From the NCBI GenBank assembly GCA_002256425.1, contig NKIZ01000001.1:1323943-1387942 (forward strand): a stretch of 64,000 nt of DNA, read 5' to 3'. Shown here in pieces: positions 25,147 through 34,422 of this stretch (position 1 is the first letter of the stretch; the number at the start of each line of letters is the position of its first letter). The notes below the pieces were generated by a model. It saw nothing but the letters and a program-made list of their open reading frames with translations. It was not told the DNA's origin and did no database searches. This DNA is from Alphaproteobacteria bacterium PA2 (GTDB lineage: Bacteria > Pseudomonadota > Alphaproteobacteria > Caulobacterales > Caulobacteraceae). Made by a program: the position numbers and the translations under genes.

Positions 25147-26385
25147 ATGGCCCGCATGAAGTTCGGCGCATTCATCGCCCCGCATCACCCGATCGGCGAG
25201 CACCCGATGCTGCAGATGCGCAACGACATCAAGTTTGCGGCCCAGCTGGACTCCCTGGGGTTTGATGAGTTCTGGGTCGGCGAGCATCACTCAACTGGCT
25301 GGGAGGTGATCGCGTCTCCCGAGCTGTTCCTGGCCGCCGTGGCCGAGCACACCCACAATATCCGGCTGGGCACGGGCGTGGTGTCCTTGCCCTATCACCA
25401 CCCCTTCACCATCGCCCAGCGCATGGTTCAGCTGGATCACATGTCACGGGGACGGGTGATCTTCGGCACCGGGCCAGGCGCCCTGCCATCTGACGCCCAC
25501 ATGCTGGGCATTGATCCCATGACCCAGCGGGACCGGCAGGATGAAGCCATTGGTGTTCTCAAGCGCCTCTTCGCCGGCGAGCGGGTAAGTCACAAGAGCG
25601 ACTGGTTCACCCTGCAGGACGCCCGCCTGCAACTCTTCCCCCTGCAGGAAGAGCTGCCCATGGTGACAGCCTCCTCGATCAGTCCGTCGGGCATGACCCT
25701 GGCCGGCAAGTACGGGATGGGCGTCCTTTCCATCGGTTCGAACTCGGACCAGGGCCTGGCGGCGCTTCCCACCCAGTGGAGCTTTGCCGAACAGGCGGCG
25801 GCCAAGTCGGGCCAGACCGTCGACCGCAAGGACTGGCGGGTCCTGATGTCCTGGCACATTGCCGAAACCCGGGAAGAAGCGAGAGCCCAGGCCGGCAAGG
25901 GCCTGATGCACTGGCACAATGAATACACCGTCGGGACCCTTATGCGTCCGGGCGCGGTTCCCTTCACCTCGCCGGATCAGGCTGTGGACGAGACGGCTTT
26001 TGCGCCGGGGGCAGCGGCGGTCATCGGAACCCCTGACGACCTGATCGCCGCCATCCGCAAGATGATCGTCTCTACAGGCGGCTTTGGAACTGTGCTGGGC
26101 TTTGTCCACGACTGGGCCAACCGCGAGAACACCTCCCGTAGCTGGGATCTGGTCGCCCGGTATGTGATCCCGGAAGTGAACGGCCTGCTGGAGGGGTATC
26201 GCACCTCCCGGCAGTACGTGATCGACAACCGCGAATGGTTCGAACGGGCCGGTCAGGCCGTCATGAGCAAGATCATGTCCCACGAAGGCGCAGCGGCGGC
26301 CCTGAAGGCGGGCATGGCCGGAGGCGTGGCCATGCGTTCCCCAAATGCACCTGACCTGACCAAGGCGGCGGAAGCCGAGGGCTAG
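25147..26385 (+). CDS. Luciferase-like flavin-dependent monooxygenase (LLM class)
   Basis: A 412-residue TIM-barrel monooxygenase of the bacterial luciferase-like family that uses reduced FMN (or F420 in some members). MKFGAFIAPHHPIGEHP, DEFWVGEHHSTGWEVIASPELFLAAVA and the HPFTIAQRMVQLDHMSRGR-type segment are characteristic. TSSISPSGMTLAGKYGMGVLSIG lies in the second half. The ATG at 25147 has GGAGA upstream. The closest named groups are limonene/alkanal or 4-hydroxyacetophenone-type monooxygenases, so a terpene or other small carbonyl substrate is possible. No flavin reductase gene is adjacent. Convergent with the TonB receptor gene. Confidence 0.88.
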   Translation: MARMKFGAFIAPHHPIGEHPMLQMRNDIKFAAQLDSLGFDEFWVGEHHSTGWEVIASPELFLAAVAEHTHNIRLGTGVVSLPYHHPFTIAQRMVQLDHMSRGRVIFGTGPGALPSDAHMLGIDPMTQRDRQDEAIGVLKRLFAGERVSHKSDWFTLQDARLQLFPLQEELPMVTASSISPSGMTLAGKYGMGVLSIGSNSDQGLAALPTQWSFAEQAAAKSGQTVDRKDWRVLMSWHIAETREEARAQAGKGLMHWHNEYTVGTLMRPGAVPFTSPDQAVDETAFAPGAAAVIGTPDDLIAAIRKMIVSTGGFGTVLGFVHDWANRENTSRSWDLVARYVIPEVNGLLEGYRTSRQYVIDNREWFERAGQAVMSKIMSHEGAAAALKAGMAGGVAMRSPNAPDLTKAAEAEG

Positions 26386-26390
26386 GGCGA

Positions 26391-28547
26391 TCAGAACCTT
26401 CCGGTCAGGCTCATCCGCGCGGAAAACGGTGACCCCGGCGTGAGGTTGTTGTTGCTGTTGGCGAAGAGGAAGTACCGGGCGCCCGTCAGGTTTTCGAGGT
26501 TGAGCTGGATCGAGATGTCCGGCGAAACCTTGTAGTAGAAGGCCGCGTCAAGTCGGTCATAGGCGGGCAGTTCAACCCTGTTGTCCGTGCTGGCGAACCT
26601 TTCGCCCTGGTGGGACCAGCCCAGCGCTGCAGCCAGGTTGGATGTAAGCTGGCGCCGCGCCCAGAGAGATGCGCTGTGTATGGGCAGGTTGGCCGGTCGG
26701 TTACCAGCTGAAACCGTTCCTGAAACGGCGTCCAGGAACCGGCCGTCGGAGTAGGTGTAGGCTGCGACCAGGTTGAGGGTGTCGGTGATCGCCCCGGCAG
26801 CGCCGATTTCCAGGCCCGTCGTGCGCTGTCTGCCTACAGGGATGGTGGGGGAAAGCGGATTTCCCGGATTGCTCAGGGCCAGGACATTGCTGCGGTCGAG
26901 CTGGAAGATGGCCGCCGTCACGCTGAAGGTCGGCCGCATGTCCCACTTCAGGCCCACCTCCTGATTGTGGAACTCTTCAGGTTCCAGATTCTGGTTTGTC
27001 AGGCTGAGGCTGGTCAGCTGATCGCCGCCCCTGGGCTGATAGGTCCTTGAGACTGCCGCATAGATCGAGGTCGAGGGCGCGGGTTTGATGATCAGGCCCA
27101 GGCGGGGTGAGGTGAGGTCGTCCGTCACCTTGAAGCGCCGCTGCTGGCCGGCCGGAAAGCCGACAAGCCGCCGATCATCCACCTCGGTGATGAACCGCTC
27201 GAACCGCACACCAGCGACGATCTTCACATGATCTGTCAGGTCGGCCTGGTCCTGGACATAGACCGCGGAAACACGGGCGATGCCGTGATTGTCCGTGCTT
27301 GAGGCGGTCTGGAGCCAGGAGACCTGCCGGGGACCGTCAGAGGCGACGATCGGCACTGTAAGTGTTGCCGCGTTTCCGGCGAAGCGCCCTTCAAACCTCT
27401 GATTGCCCGTGACCTGACGGCCCAGTTCAAGGCCCGCGAGAAGGGTATGGGCAATCGGACCTGTCCTGGCCTTCGCCACCAGGTCGGTCTGGGAGATCAG
27501 GTTCTCCCTCTGGGTGGAGGCCCTGTACGCTGCGAGGGCGACCAGGGTTTCGGCAGGGTCGACGACATTGTTGGCGTAGATGTTCTGGTAGGCCTTGCCA
27601 TAGGCCGCAAACCTGAGACGGGACCGCAGGGAGACCGCTTCGTTGACCTGATGGGAAACGAAGAGGTTCAGGGCGTCGGTATCTGTCCAGGTCGGGCTGT
27701 TGGCTGAATCTCCGAAGAACTGACCAGGGTCCAAACGGAGGGGGCCGACGACCGGGCTGGAGGCGTTCTGGTATCGGGACGGAATCCCGCGGTCGGCTGT
27801 GCGGCTGTCTTCGAAGTGCTCAATGCCTGCCTGGATCAGGGTGTCGGGACCCAGCCGCACAGAGGCGGTCGGATTGATCCCCCAGCGACTCAGTTTCACT
27901 CCCTTGCGATAGCTTTCGCTGTCTTCGGTGACGCCGTTGATCCTGAGGGCGATGCTGTCGTTCAGGGGGTGTGAGAGGTCCAGGCTGATACGGCGCTGCC
28001 CGGTGTCGCCGATCATCAGGTTGAAGCTGTGGGCTTCCTGCCATTCGGCCGTCTTGGTGACCCGGTTCGCTACGCCGCCAATGCCGCCCCGGCCAAAAAT
28101 CATGGCGTTGGGCCCGCGGAATACCTCCAGCGACGCCATGTTGTAGAGGTCGCGATAGGTCTGGATATCGTCGCGGACGCCGTCCACGAAGAAGTCGCCG
28201 GTGGTCGGATTTCCGCGGAACACCAGGGTCTCGCGGTTACCCTCACCCTGGGCGACGAAGACGCCGGGGGTATAGCGGACCGCCTCGCCAATTCCGGAGA
28301 CGCCCTGATCCGAGACCTGCTGGGCTGTTATGACCGAAACGGACTGGGGAACGTCGATCAGCGGTGTGTCGGTTTTGGTCGCGGAACGGGCGGCGCGGAC
28401 CTGATAGGCGGCCGCTGCCGGATGTCGACCTGTCACGATTACGCCAGATACCTCGCCTGCCGCATCCTCAGCATGGGCTGTGGATAGGGCCGAGGGCAGC
28501 AAGGTCAGGGCTAAGGCGGCCCAACGAAGGCGACGACCTGGCTGCAT
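26391..28547 (-). CDS. TonB-dependent siderophore receptor
   Basis: A 718-residue outer-membrane receptor with a signal peptide (about 1-26, ending TAHAE), a TonB-box-like VSGVIVTGRH, a plug domain (TPLIDVPQSVSVIT; FVDGVRDD; LEVFRGPNAMIFGRGGIGG), and a beta barrel ending with a terminal aromatic residue (SARMSLTGRF). The plug motifs are those of the TIGR01783 siderophore-receptor group (FhuE/Fiu-like), so ferric-siderophore import is the likely role. The ATG at 28547 is preferred over an upstream in-frame start because it begins the signal peptide. Two Fur-box-like palindromes lie 19-65 bases upstream of this start, consistent with iron repression. Confidence 0.92.
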   Translation of the reverse strand: MQPGRRLRWAALALTLLPSALSTAHAEDAAGEVSGVIVTGRHPAAAAYQVRAARSATKTDTPLIDVPQSVSVITAQQVSDQGVSGIGEAVRYTPGVFVAQGEGNRETLVFRGNPTTGDFFVDGVRDDIQTYRDLYNMASLEVFRGPNAMIFGRGGIGGVANRVTKTAEWQEAHSFNLMIGDTGQRRISLDLSHPLNDSIALRINGVTEDSESYRKGVKLSRWGINPTASVRLGPDTLIQAGIEHFEDSRTADRGIPSRYQNASSPVVGPLRLDPGQFFGDSANSPTWTDTDALNLFVSHQVNEAVSLRSRLRFAAYGKAYQNIYANNVVDPAETLVALAAYRASTQRENLISQTDLVAKARTGPIAHTLLAGLELGRQVTGNQRFEGRFAGNAATLTVPIVASDGPRQVSWLQTASSTDNHGIARVSAVYVQDQADLTDHVKIVAGVRFERFITEVDDRRLVGFPAGQQRRFKVTDDLTSPRLGLIIKPAPSTSIYAAVSRTYQPRGGDQLTSLSLTNQNLEPEEFHNQEVGLKWDMRPTFSVTAAIFQLDRSNVLALSNPGNPLSPTIPVGRQRTTGLEIGAAGAITDTLNLVAAYTYSDGRFLDAVSGTVSAGNRPANLPIHSASLWARRQLTSNLAAALGWSHQGERFASTDNRVELPAYDRLDAAFYYKVSPDISIQLNLENLTGARYFLFANSNNNLTPGSPFSARMSLTGRF

Positions 28548-28565
28548 TTGATATTCCGAAGCTAG

Positions 28566-28582
28566 TTGCGAACAAGTCGCAA
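28566..28582. promoter_or_regulatory. Fur-box-like operator 1
   Basis: TTGCGA (28566-28571), ACAAG, TCGCAA (28577-28582): perfect six-base arms. It lies just upstream of the siderophore receptor start. The TGCGA-N5-TCGCA form resembles iron-response operators upstream of TonB receptors in Caulobacter-type genomes; Fur assignment is inferred from the target gene. Confidence 0.6.
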
Positions 28583-28595
28583 TTGGATAGCGCAA

Positions 28596-28612
28596 ATGCG
28601 AATTAGTCGCAA
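28596..28612. promoter_or_regulatory. Fur-box-like operator 2
   Basis: ATGCGA (28596-28601), ATTAG, TCGCAA (28607-28612), with five paired bases per arm. It is centred 30 bases from operator 1, about three helical turns, so both could be bound on one face. Confidence 0.6.
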
Positions 28613-28648
28613 CAAGGGATCGTCAGAATGTGGCGCGAGGCAGTGTGC

Positions 28649-29668
28649 TCAGGTGGCGACGGTGAAAATCCGTTCGATCAGCCAGAAGGCTGCGCAACCG
28701 CCAATGACATAGGGCGGGGCCAATCGGGCCAGGGTATCGATATTGAAGCTAAGGCGCTTGCGCACGGCGCGGAGGGCGAAAATTACGCCGACGGCCACAA
28801 GTATGAAGGCCAGTTGTCCCAACTCGACCCCAAGATTGAACAGGAAAAGGGCCTGGGGTTCAGCCTTCGGCGGCAGGCCGATGTTTGAGAGGGCGCCGGC
28901 AAAGGCCAGACCATGCAGCAGGCCGAATATGAAGGCGATCAGCCAGGGGCGGCGGCGGGTCAGGGTATCTTTCTGGCTCAGCAGTTCGCTGGCGACGAAC
29001 ACAATGCTCAGGGCGACCAGGGCTTCGATGACAGCCGAAGGAAACTTCACGAAGCCCAGGGCGGCCAGGGCCAGGGTGATGGAGTGGGCGACCGTGAAGG
29101 CGGTCACCGCCTTGACGATCCGCCAATTGGTCCCGATCAGCAGCAGCAAGCCGAAGACAAACATCAGGTGGTCGAAGCCTGTCAGAATGTGCTCCACGCC
29201 GAGGCGCAGATAGGCCGGAACCGCCATTCCTGAGGGCCCGGACAAGGCGATCCGGTATGACGCCCCTGATGGGTGCAGGACTGTATTCAACTCTGCGCCA
29301 TCCTGAGGGGTGATCCGCACCAGGACATCGGTAACGGTCTCCTTCAGGCCATCAATGGTCAGGGTCTGTCCATCCAGGGGGGCGCCCTTGACGACGTTCC
29401 AGACCCGGATCCGAAAGGCCGGGGTGATCTCTTCCCGGGAGACGGGCTTGTCGAGGACGCCGCTGGACAGGCGAGGGGTCATGCGCACGGCCATGTCGCC
29501 GACCACCGGCTGTTTCCATGTCACGACATAGTCGCCGGGCGCTGTCTGGTTGATCTGCACAAGGGCTGGGCGGACTTCGTGCGCAGCGGCCGGCGTCGCA
29601 AGCCAGAGTCCGGCGACAAATGCCAGGACTGCGGCGCAAAGCCCACCAAGACTATTGACCTTCCCCAT
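28649..29668 (-). CDS. HupE/UreJ family membrane protein
   Basis: A 339-residue protein with a signal peptide (about 1-29, ending AAAHE), an extracytoplasmic beta-rich domain (about 30-170) and a C-terminal membrane part of about six to seven helices. The motifs GVEHILTGFDHLMFV, FTVAHSITL and HGLAFAG carry the conserved histidines of the HupE/UreJ-2 family. HupE proteins are nickel transporters, but this larger family with an N-terminal extracytoplasmic domain is often found away from hydrogenase or urease genes, as here. It is divergent from the DUF3604 and PpiC genes, with a 98-base shared promoter region. Metal transport is possible but unproven. Confidence 0.88.
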   Translation of the reverse strand: MGKVNSLGGLCAAVLAFVAGLWLATPAAAHEVRPALVQINQTAPGDYVVTWKQPVVGDMAVRMTPRLSSGVLDKPVSREEITPAFRIRVWNVVKGAPLDGQTLTIDGLKETVTDVLVRITPQDGAELNTVLHPSGASYRIALSGPSGMAVPAYLRLGVEHILTGFDHLMFVFGLLLLIGTNWRIVKAVTAFTVAHSITLALAALGFVKFPSAVIEALVALSIVFVASELLSQKDTLTRRRPWLIAFIFGLLHGLAFAGALSNIGLPPKAEPQALFLFNLGVELGQLAFILVAVGVIFALRAVRKRLSFNIDTLARLAPPYVIGGCAAFWLIERIFTVAT

Positions 29669-29678
29669 GTCGCCAGTT

Positions 29679-29707
29679 TTGACAGGGGATCAATGCGCGG
29701 GCAATCA
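29679..29707 (+). promoter_or_regulatory. Possible promoter of the DUF3604-PpiC operon
   Basis: TTGACA (29679-29684), 17 bases, then a poor -10, CAATCA (29702-29707). The -35 is perfect but the -10 is weak. Predicted transcription start falls at the left edge of the hairpin at 29712. Confidence 0.35.
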
Positions 29708-29711
29708 TGTT

Positions 29712-29747
29712 CAGACGAACGATCCGTGTTTCAAACGGATTCGTCTG
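29712..29747 (+). promoter_or_regulatory. Strong inverted repeat in the 5' region of the DUF3604 gene
   Basis: Arm 29712-29727 pairs with arm 29735-29747 over 13 base pairs with a three-base bulge (ACG) and a seven-base loop. It lies 20 bases before the start codon at 29767 and just after a TTGACA -35 element. It could be a DNA operator or an mRNA hairpin; being upstream of the gene it is not a normal terminator for either divergent gene. Confidence 0.5.
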
Positions 29748-29766
29748 GTCGCCGGGGGGAAACAGG

Positions 29767-31677
29767 ATGATCTCGAAAAACCTGCTGTGGGGCGCAAGCG
29801 CTCTTGTGGTCGCCATGGCTGTGGGAACAACAGCGCCCGGCGAAAAGGCGAAGGTCTATCGACAGCCAGCCGCAGCAAAGACTGTGGCCCATCTGCCGGG
29901 GTACAATCCCGACCGGAACGCCTATTTTGGTGATCTGCACGTCCACACCAAGCTGTCCTTTGACGCATACATCTTCAATGTCCGGAGTTCACCAGACGAC
30001 GCCTATCGGTTCGCCAAGGGTGAAACCATCGGCCACGCCGCGGGCTTTGACATCAGGCTGGCTGGAGGGCCGCTGGACTTTGTCGCGGTGACGGACCACT
30101 CCGAGTATATCGGCGCCATGCGGGAAGCGGCGACGCCGGGCTCGCCCCTCGCCAAGCTGCCGATCGTTTCGGGACTGTTCAGCACCGATATCCAGGAAAT
30201 CGGCAAGGCCTTCGCCCGCATTGTCCAGGCCAGTCAGGACATGACCATGCCGGCGGAGTTCAGCGACAAGGGCATTGCCGGGCGAGCCTGGAAGGAAATC
30301 CAGGACGCTGCGGACCGTCACAACGAGCCGGGCAAGTTCACCACCTTTGTCGGATACGAATTCACATCCGCACCCCAGGGGAGAAACCTCCACCGCAACG
30401 TCATCTTCAAGACGGCCGCCGTTCCGGGCCTGCCCTATTCGGCCCGGGATTCCGCCGATCCTGAGGACCTCTGGCGCACCATGGACGGCTGGCGCAGCAG
30501 GGGCATTGATTCCCTCGCCATTCCCCACAACTCGAATGGCAGTGATGGGCTGATGTTCGAGCCGACAAAGCGCAGCGGCGCGTCGATGGACAAGGTCTAT
30601 GCGGACATGCGCCGCCGCAACGAGCCCCTGGTTGAAATCACCCAGATCAAGGGGACTTCAGAAGTCCATCCCTCACTAGCGCCCAATGACGAGTGGGCGA
30701 ATTTCGAGATCATGGAGAGCTATATCGGGTCCAACAAGATGGTGACCAACTTCCACGGCAGCTATGTGCGGCAGGCCCTGAAGGACGGTATAGCCATGCA
30801 GGACAACAAGGGGTTCAACCCCTTCAAGTTCGGGTTCATCGGCTCCAGCGATACGCATAATTCTGCGCCGGGTTCGGTCGAAGAACGCAACTATTTCAGC
30901 AAGACGGGGCGGCCCGACAGCACCCCGGTCAATCGCAATTCCGTACCCCCCGGTGGCGCCAAATCCTGGGACGGCGTTCCATTCGATCCGACATCCCGGT
31001 CTGCCCGCTTCCAGTCCTGGGGCGCTTCAGGTCTTGCCGGCGTGTGGGCTGAGGAGAACAGCCGTGAGGCCATCTATTCGGCGCTCCGCCGGAAGGAGAC
31101 CTTTGCAACTTCGGGTCCGCGCATGCGGGTGCGCTTCTTTGCCAGCTACAACTATCCCGAAGACCTGATCGGTCGAAAGGATGTCACCCGTCAGGCCTAT
31201 GCCCTGGGCGTGCCCATGGGCGGAGATCTGCTGGCCGCCAAGGCCGGTCAGGCGCCGAAATTCCTGGTCTGGGGGGTCAGGGATCCCAATTCCGGATACC
31301 TGCAGCGGGCCCAGATCGTGAAGGGTTGGGTCGAGAACGGCGTGGCGAAGGAAAAGGTCTATGACGTGGCCTGCTCCGATAACCTGCCGCTGAACAAGGC
31401 CACATGGCGTTGCCCGGACAATGGGGCGAAGGTCGACATCTCGACCTGCGCGACCGAGCGGTACAAGGGAGACGTAGAGTTGCGCACCCTGTGGCGTGAC
31501 CCGGAGTTCAACCCGAAACAACGGGCGTTCTACTATGTGCGGGTGCTGGAAAACCCGTCCTGCAGGTGGTCGACCTGGGACGCGATCCGCAATGGAACAC
31601 CGCCAAATCCCCGCCTCGCCAACACCATAGTGGAGCGGGCCTGGTCCTCGCCGATCTGGTATGAACCCAGAGTCTAG
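29767..31677 (+). CDS. Exported DUF3604 (PHP-like) protein
   Basis: A 636-residue protein of the DUF3604 family. The ATG at 29767 with GGGGGAA upstream gives a hydrophobic N-terminal segment (about 5-25), probably a signal peptide or anchor. The start of the domain, YFGDLHVHTKLSFDA, has the His-x-His metal ligands of PHP-type phosphoesterases. FVAVTDHSE and IGSSDTHNS supply further Asp/His ligands, so a metal-dependent hydrolase fold is likely. The substrate is unknown. It overlaps the downstream PpiC gene by 17 bases and is divergent from HupE; this three-gene set seems to recur in proteobacteria, by my recollection. Confidence 0.85.
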   Translation: MISKNLLWGASALVVAMAVGTTAPGEKAKVYRQPAAAKTVAHLPGYNPDRNAYFGDLHVHTKLSFDAYIFNVRSSPDDAYRFAKGETIGHAAGFDIRLAGGPLDFVAVTDHSEYIGAMREAATPGSPLAKLPIVSGLFSTDIQEIGKAFARIVQASQDMTMPAEFSDKGIAGRAWKEIQDAADRHNEPGKFTTFVGYEFTSAPQGRNLHRNVIFKTAAVPGLPYSARDSADPEDLWRTMDGWRSRGIDSLAIPHNSNGSDGLMFEPTKRSGASMDKVYADMRRRNEPLVEITQIKGTSEVHPSLAPNDEWANFEIMESYIGSNKMVTNFHGSYVRQALKDGIAMQDNKGFNPFKFGFIGSSDTHNSAPGSVEERNYFSKTGRPDSTPVNRNSVPPGGAKSWDGVPFDPTSRSARFQSWGASGLAGVWAEENSREAIYSALRRKETFATSGPRMRVRFFASYNYPEDLIGRKDVTRQAYALGVPMGGDLLAAKAGQAPKFLVWGVRDPNSGYLQRAQIVKGWVENGVAKEKVYDVACSDNLPLNKATWRCPDNGAKVDISTCATERYKGDVELRTLWRDPEFNPKQRAFYYVRVLENPSCRWSTWDAIRNGTPPNPRLANTIVERAWSSPIWYEPRV

Positions 31678-32497
31678 GGCCGCCCTCTGGCGGCGCATAC
31701 TGCGGGAGCCCTTGACCCACTTCCTGGTCATAGGCGCCGTGCTGTTTGTCGCGATGTCCCTTGTCCAGGGCGCACGTCGACCCGTGGTGCGCCTGGACAA
31801 CAGCGAACTGGAGCAACTGGTCAGCTACTGGCAGCTCCAGATGCAGCGGCCGCCGACCCAGGCTGAGGTAAAGGCCATCATCAATGAACGGGTTGATGAG
31901 GAGCTGCTGGCCCGGGAGGCCCTTCGCCTGGGCATGGACAAGAACGACATGATCATCCGTCGTCGTCTTGCCGAGAAGATGGCGTTCGCCAGTGAAGACA
32001 CGATGAGCCTGCCCGAGCCGTCAGAGGCGACCTTGAAGTCCCTCTACGACAAGACCAGGAACCAGTATGTCCTTCCTGCTCAGGTCGCGTTCCGGCAGGT
32101 GGTCTTCAGCGGAGATCGCCCGAATTCTGAAGCATCCGCAAAGGCCGCGCTGGAAGCCTCCCGTGACCGGGATCCCGGTCCTGGCGATCCATTTGTCCTG
32201 CCGCTGGCTTATGGCGGTGTGGGTCTTGACGATCTCCTTCGAGACTATGGCCCTGAGTTTGCCGCGGCGATGGAGTCCATGCCTGTTGGCGTCTGGGCCG
32301 GGCCTGTGCAGAGTCCCTATGGCTGGCACCTGATCAGGATCGAGAGCCGGAAGGCGCGATCGGTTCCGGGCTTTGACGCTGTGAAGGACCAGGTGAGGGA
32401 AGCCTATCTCACAGAGGCCAGAAAACGCTCAAACGCCGACTTCCTGTCGCAGCTGCGAAAACGGTACCGGGTTGAGGTGGCGGGCGGCCCAGGCTAG
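31661..32497 (+). CDS. Membrane-anchored parvulin-type peptidyl-prolyl isomerase
   Basis: A 278-residue protein with one N-terminal membrane helix (about 20-38, HFLVIGAVLFVAMSLV) and an extracytoplasmic part. It has a SurA/PpiD-like N-terminal helical region (40-135) and a PpiC rotamase domain (about 140-245, ending SPYGWHLIRIESR, a parvulin signature). It would assist folding of exported proteins. Because it overlaps the DUF3604 gene by 17 bases, it is probably a dedicated folding helper for that protein or for HupE's extracytoplasmic domain; this is inference. Confidence 0.88.
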   Translation: MNPESRAALWRRILREPLTHFLVIGAVLFVAMSLVQGARRPVVRLDNSELEQLVSYWQLQMQRPPTQAEVKAIINERVDEELLAREALRLGMDKNDMIIRRRLAEKMAFASEDTMSLPEPSEATLKSLYDKTRNQYVLPAQVAFRQVVFSGDRPNSEASAKAALEASRDRDPGPGDPFVLPLAYGGVGLDDLLRDYGPEFAAAMESMPVGVWAGPVQSPYGWHLIRIESRKARSVPGFDAVKDQVREAYLTEARKRSNADFLSQLRKRYRVEVAGGPG

Positions 32498-32582
32498 TCC
32501 TCCATCGGGTTCATAGTACCGCATGGCAAGAGCCTGTTAACCTTGGCGATCCTAGGGTCAGGCCGCAACCGCCGCGGATTTC

Positions 32583-34337
32583 ATGATACTCCTCACCCAA
32601 AACGAGCACATTGGCCTGAATGCTGCGGTCGCATTGCGGCTCAGGTCTACCGTGCCAAGGGTCGCCCTCGTTGGCCTGAGCGCCTTGATGCTCGGCTTTG
32701 TTGCGCACTGGCCATGGGCCGCCGCCTGGTGGGCGACCTATGTCTTGCTGCAGGGACTGATCATTTCTGCAGAATCCACGGATCGCCTCCGCCGTCTCCG
32801 GGCTGTCTACGTCTTCTCGTTCCTGACCTACGCCGTTGCAGGGTTTCCCACCTGGTTCCTCTGGTCCAAAATGGGAGCCCTGGGCATTTCCACTGCGACC
32901 ATGCTCCTGTGCGGCATGCTGATCCAGCAGGTGGTTTCGAGCATGGCTGCCCGCAAACTGTTCTGGGCATGCGCCACCCCCTTGATAGGTTATCTGATCT
33001 TCGTGCCCGTGTTCGCTTTTGGCGGCGACCACCTGGTGGAAGGACTGTCTGTATCTGCATGCGGCCTGATGCTGGTGGGCTATCTGACATTCCTCTGGTC
33101 AAGCCAGCAGAAGGCCCTCGAGGCCATTGAGTCCAGTCGCCTGAAGGCCGAAGCGGCCAGCAAGGCCAAGACGGACTTCCTTGCGGTGATGAGTCACGAA
33201 CTCCGGACTCCGATGAACGCCGTTCTGGGCGCTGCTGATCTGCTGGGGCGTACGGATCTCAGCGGTGAGCAGCGCGAGCATGTGGACATGCTGGCCGATG
33301 GCGGCGCCGCCCTGATGAATATCCTGAATGATGTCCTGGACCTGGCGAAGATCGAAGCCGGGAAGCTGGACATCAACCAGACCAATGTCGATATATATGA
33401 GGTGACCCGGAGGATTGCCGCCATCTGGACGGCAAGCGCCCGGGACAAGGGCCTCGAGGTGAACTTCGAGATCGCACCACATACCCCCCAGTTCTTGGTG
33501 GTCGACGCGACCCGGATCGGCCAGATCGCCTTCAATCTGCTGGCCAATGCCGTGAAATTCACGCCAAGCGGCTCAATCAGTCTGAAACTGGATGGACGCG
33601 AAGTCCAACCAGGCCAGTTTGAGCTGACCTATACGGTCAGCGACAGCGGGATCGGCATGTCCGCCGAGACCCTGAAACGGCTCTTCAATGCCTTTGAACA
33701 GGCCGATAGCTCCATAAGCAGACGGTTTGGCGGCACGGGACTTGGTCTCTCGATCAGCCAGAAACTCGCCCATATGATGGGTGGTGAAATCGAGGCTGTT
33801 TCTGTCGAGGGCCAAGGGTCGACCTTTACGCTGAAACTGCCATGTGCACCCGGTGTGGCGGAAAGCGAGGCAGAAGACGTAAGGCTGGCCCAGGATGCTG
33901 GTGAAGGTCGAACCCCGGTTCAGATCCTCGTGGCGGAGGACAATCCGGCAAATCAACGCATCATTGATCTCTTCCTCCAGCCTATCGGCGCGGATGTAAC
34001 AATCGTTGCAGACGGGCAGCAGGCCTTGGCCATGCTTGAAGTGCGGACCTTTGATCTGGTGCTCATGGACATGCAGATGCCGGTCATGGACGGGCTTGAG
34101 GCGACACGGATCCTCCGAGCCTCCAACGGCCCCAACTCCAACATTCCAGTCCTGGCGCTGACGGCCAACGTCATGGAAGGGCATCAGCAGGCCTGCAGGG
34201 AGGCTGGTATGAATGGCCACATCGCCAAGCCAATTGACGCCAGGGTGCTGATGACCAGCGTATTCGCGGCGCTTGACCGTGCTGTTGGTAGTGAAGATCG
34301 CAATGATCCCTTGCAGGATTGCGCGCAAGCGGCCTGA
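32583..34337 (+). CDS. Hybrid sensor histidine kinase with multi-helix membrane sensor
   Basis: A 584-residue hybrid kinase. About five to six hydrophobic segments in residues 25-170 form a membrane sensor with little extracytoplasmic material. HisKA follows with phosphoacceptor His205 (MSHELRT), then HATPase (NLLANAVKFT, DSGIGMS, GTGLGLSI), then a receiver with phosphoacceptor Asp496 (LMDMQMPVMDG) and Lys in AKPID. No HPt domain is present. The input signal is unknown; the membrane-embedded sensor resembles those responding to membrane state or hydrophobic ligands. It is followed on the same strand by another hybrid kinase after 85 bases. Confidence 0.92.
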   Translation: MILLTQNEHIGLNAAVALRLRSTVPRVALVGLSALMLGFVAHWPWAAAWWATYVLLQGLIISAESTDRLRRLRAVYVFSFLTYAVAGFPTWFLWSKMGALGISTATMLLCGMLIQQVVSSMAARKLFWACATPLIGYLIFVPVFAFGGDHLVEGLSVSACGLMLVGYLTFLWSSQQKALEAIESSRLKAEAASKAKTDFLAVMSHELRTPMNAVLGAADLLGRTDLSGEQREHVDMLADGGAALMNILNDVLDLAKIEAGKLDINQTNVDIYEVTRRIAAIWTASARDKGLEVNFEIAPHTPQFLVVDATRIGQIAFNLLANAVKFTPSGSISLKLDGREVQPGQFELTYTVSDSGIGMSAETLKRLFNAFEQADSSISRRFGGTGLGLSISQKLAHMMGGEIEAVSVEGQGSTFTLKLPCAPGVAESEAEDVRLAQDAGEGRTPVQILVAEDNPANQRIIDLFLQPIGADVTIVADGQQALAMLEVRTFDLVLMDMQMPVMDGLEATRILRASNGPNSNIPVLALTANVMEGHQQACREAGMNGHIAKPIDARVLMTSVFAALDRAVGSEDRNDPLQDCAQAA

Positions 34338-34422
34338 TTGGCCTCGACTTCATTGTTTTTCAAATTCTGGCGTCCACTGTCGCCGCGCGATTTAGGCCTT
34401 TCCGCCTGAGCGAGTTCTGATC

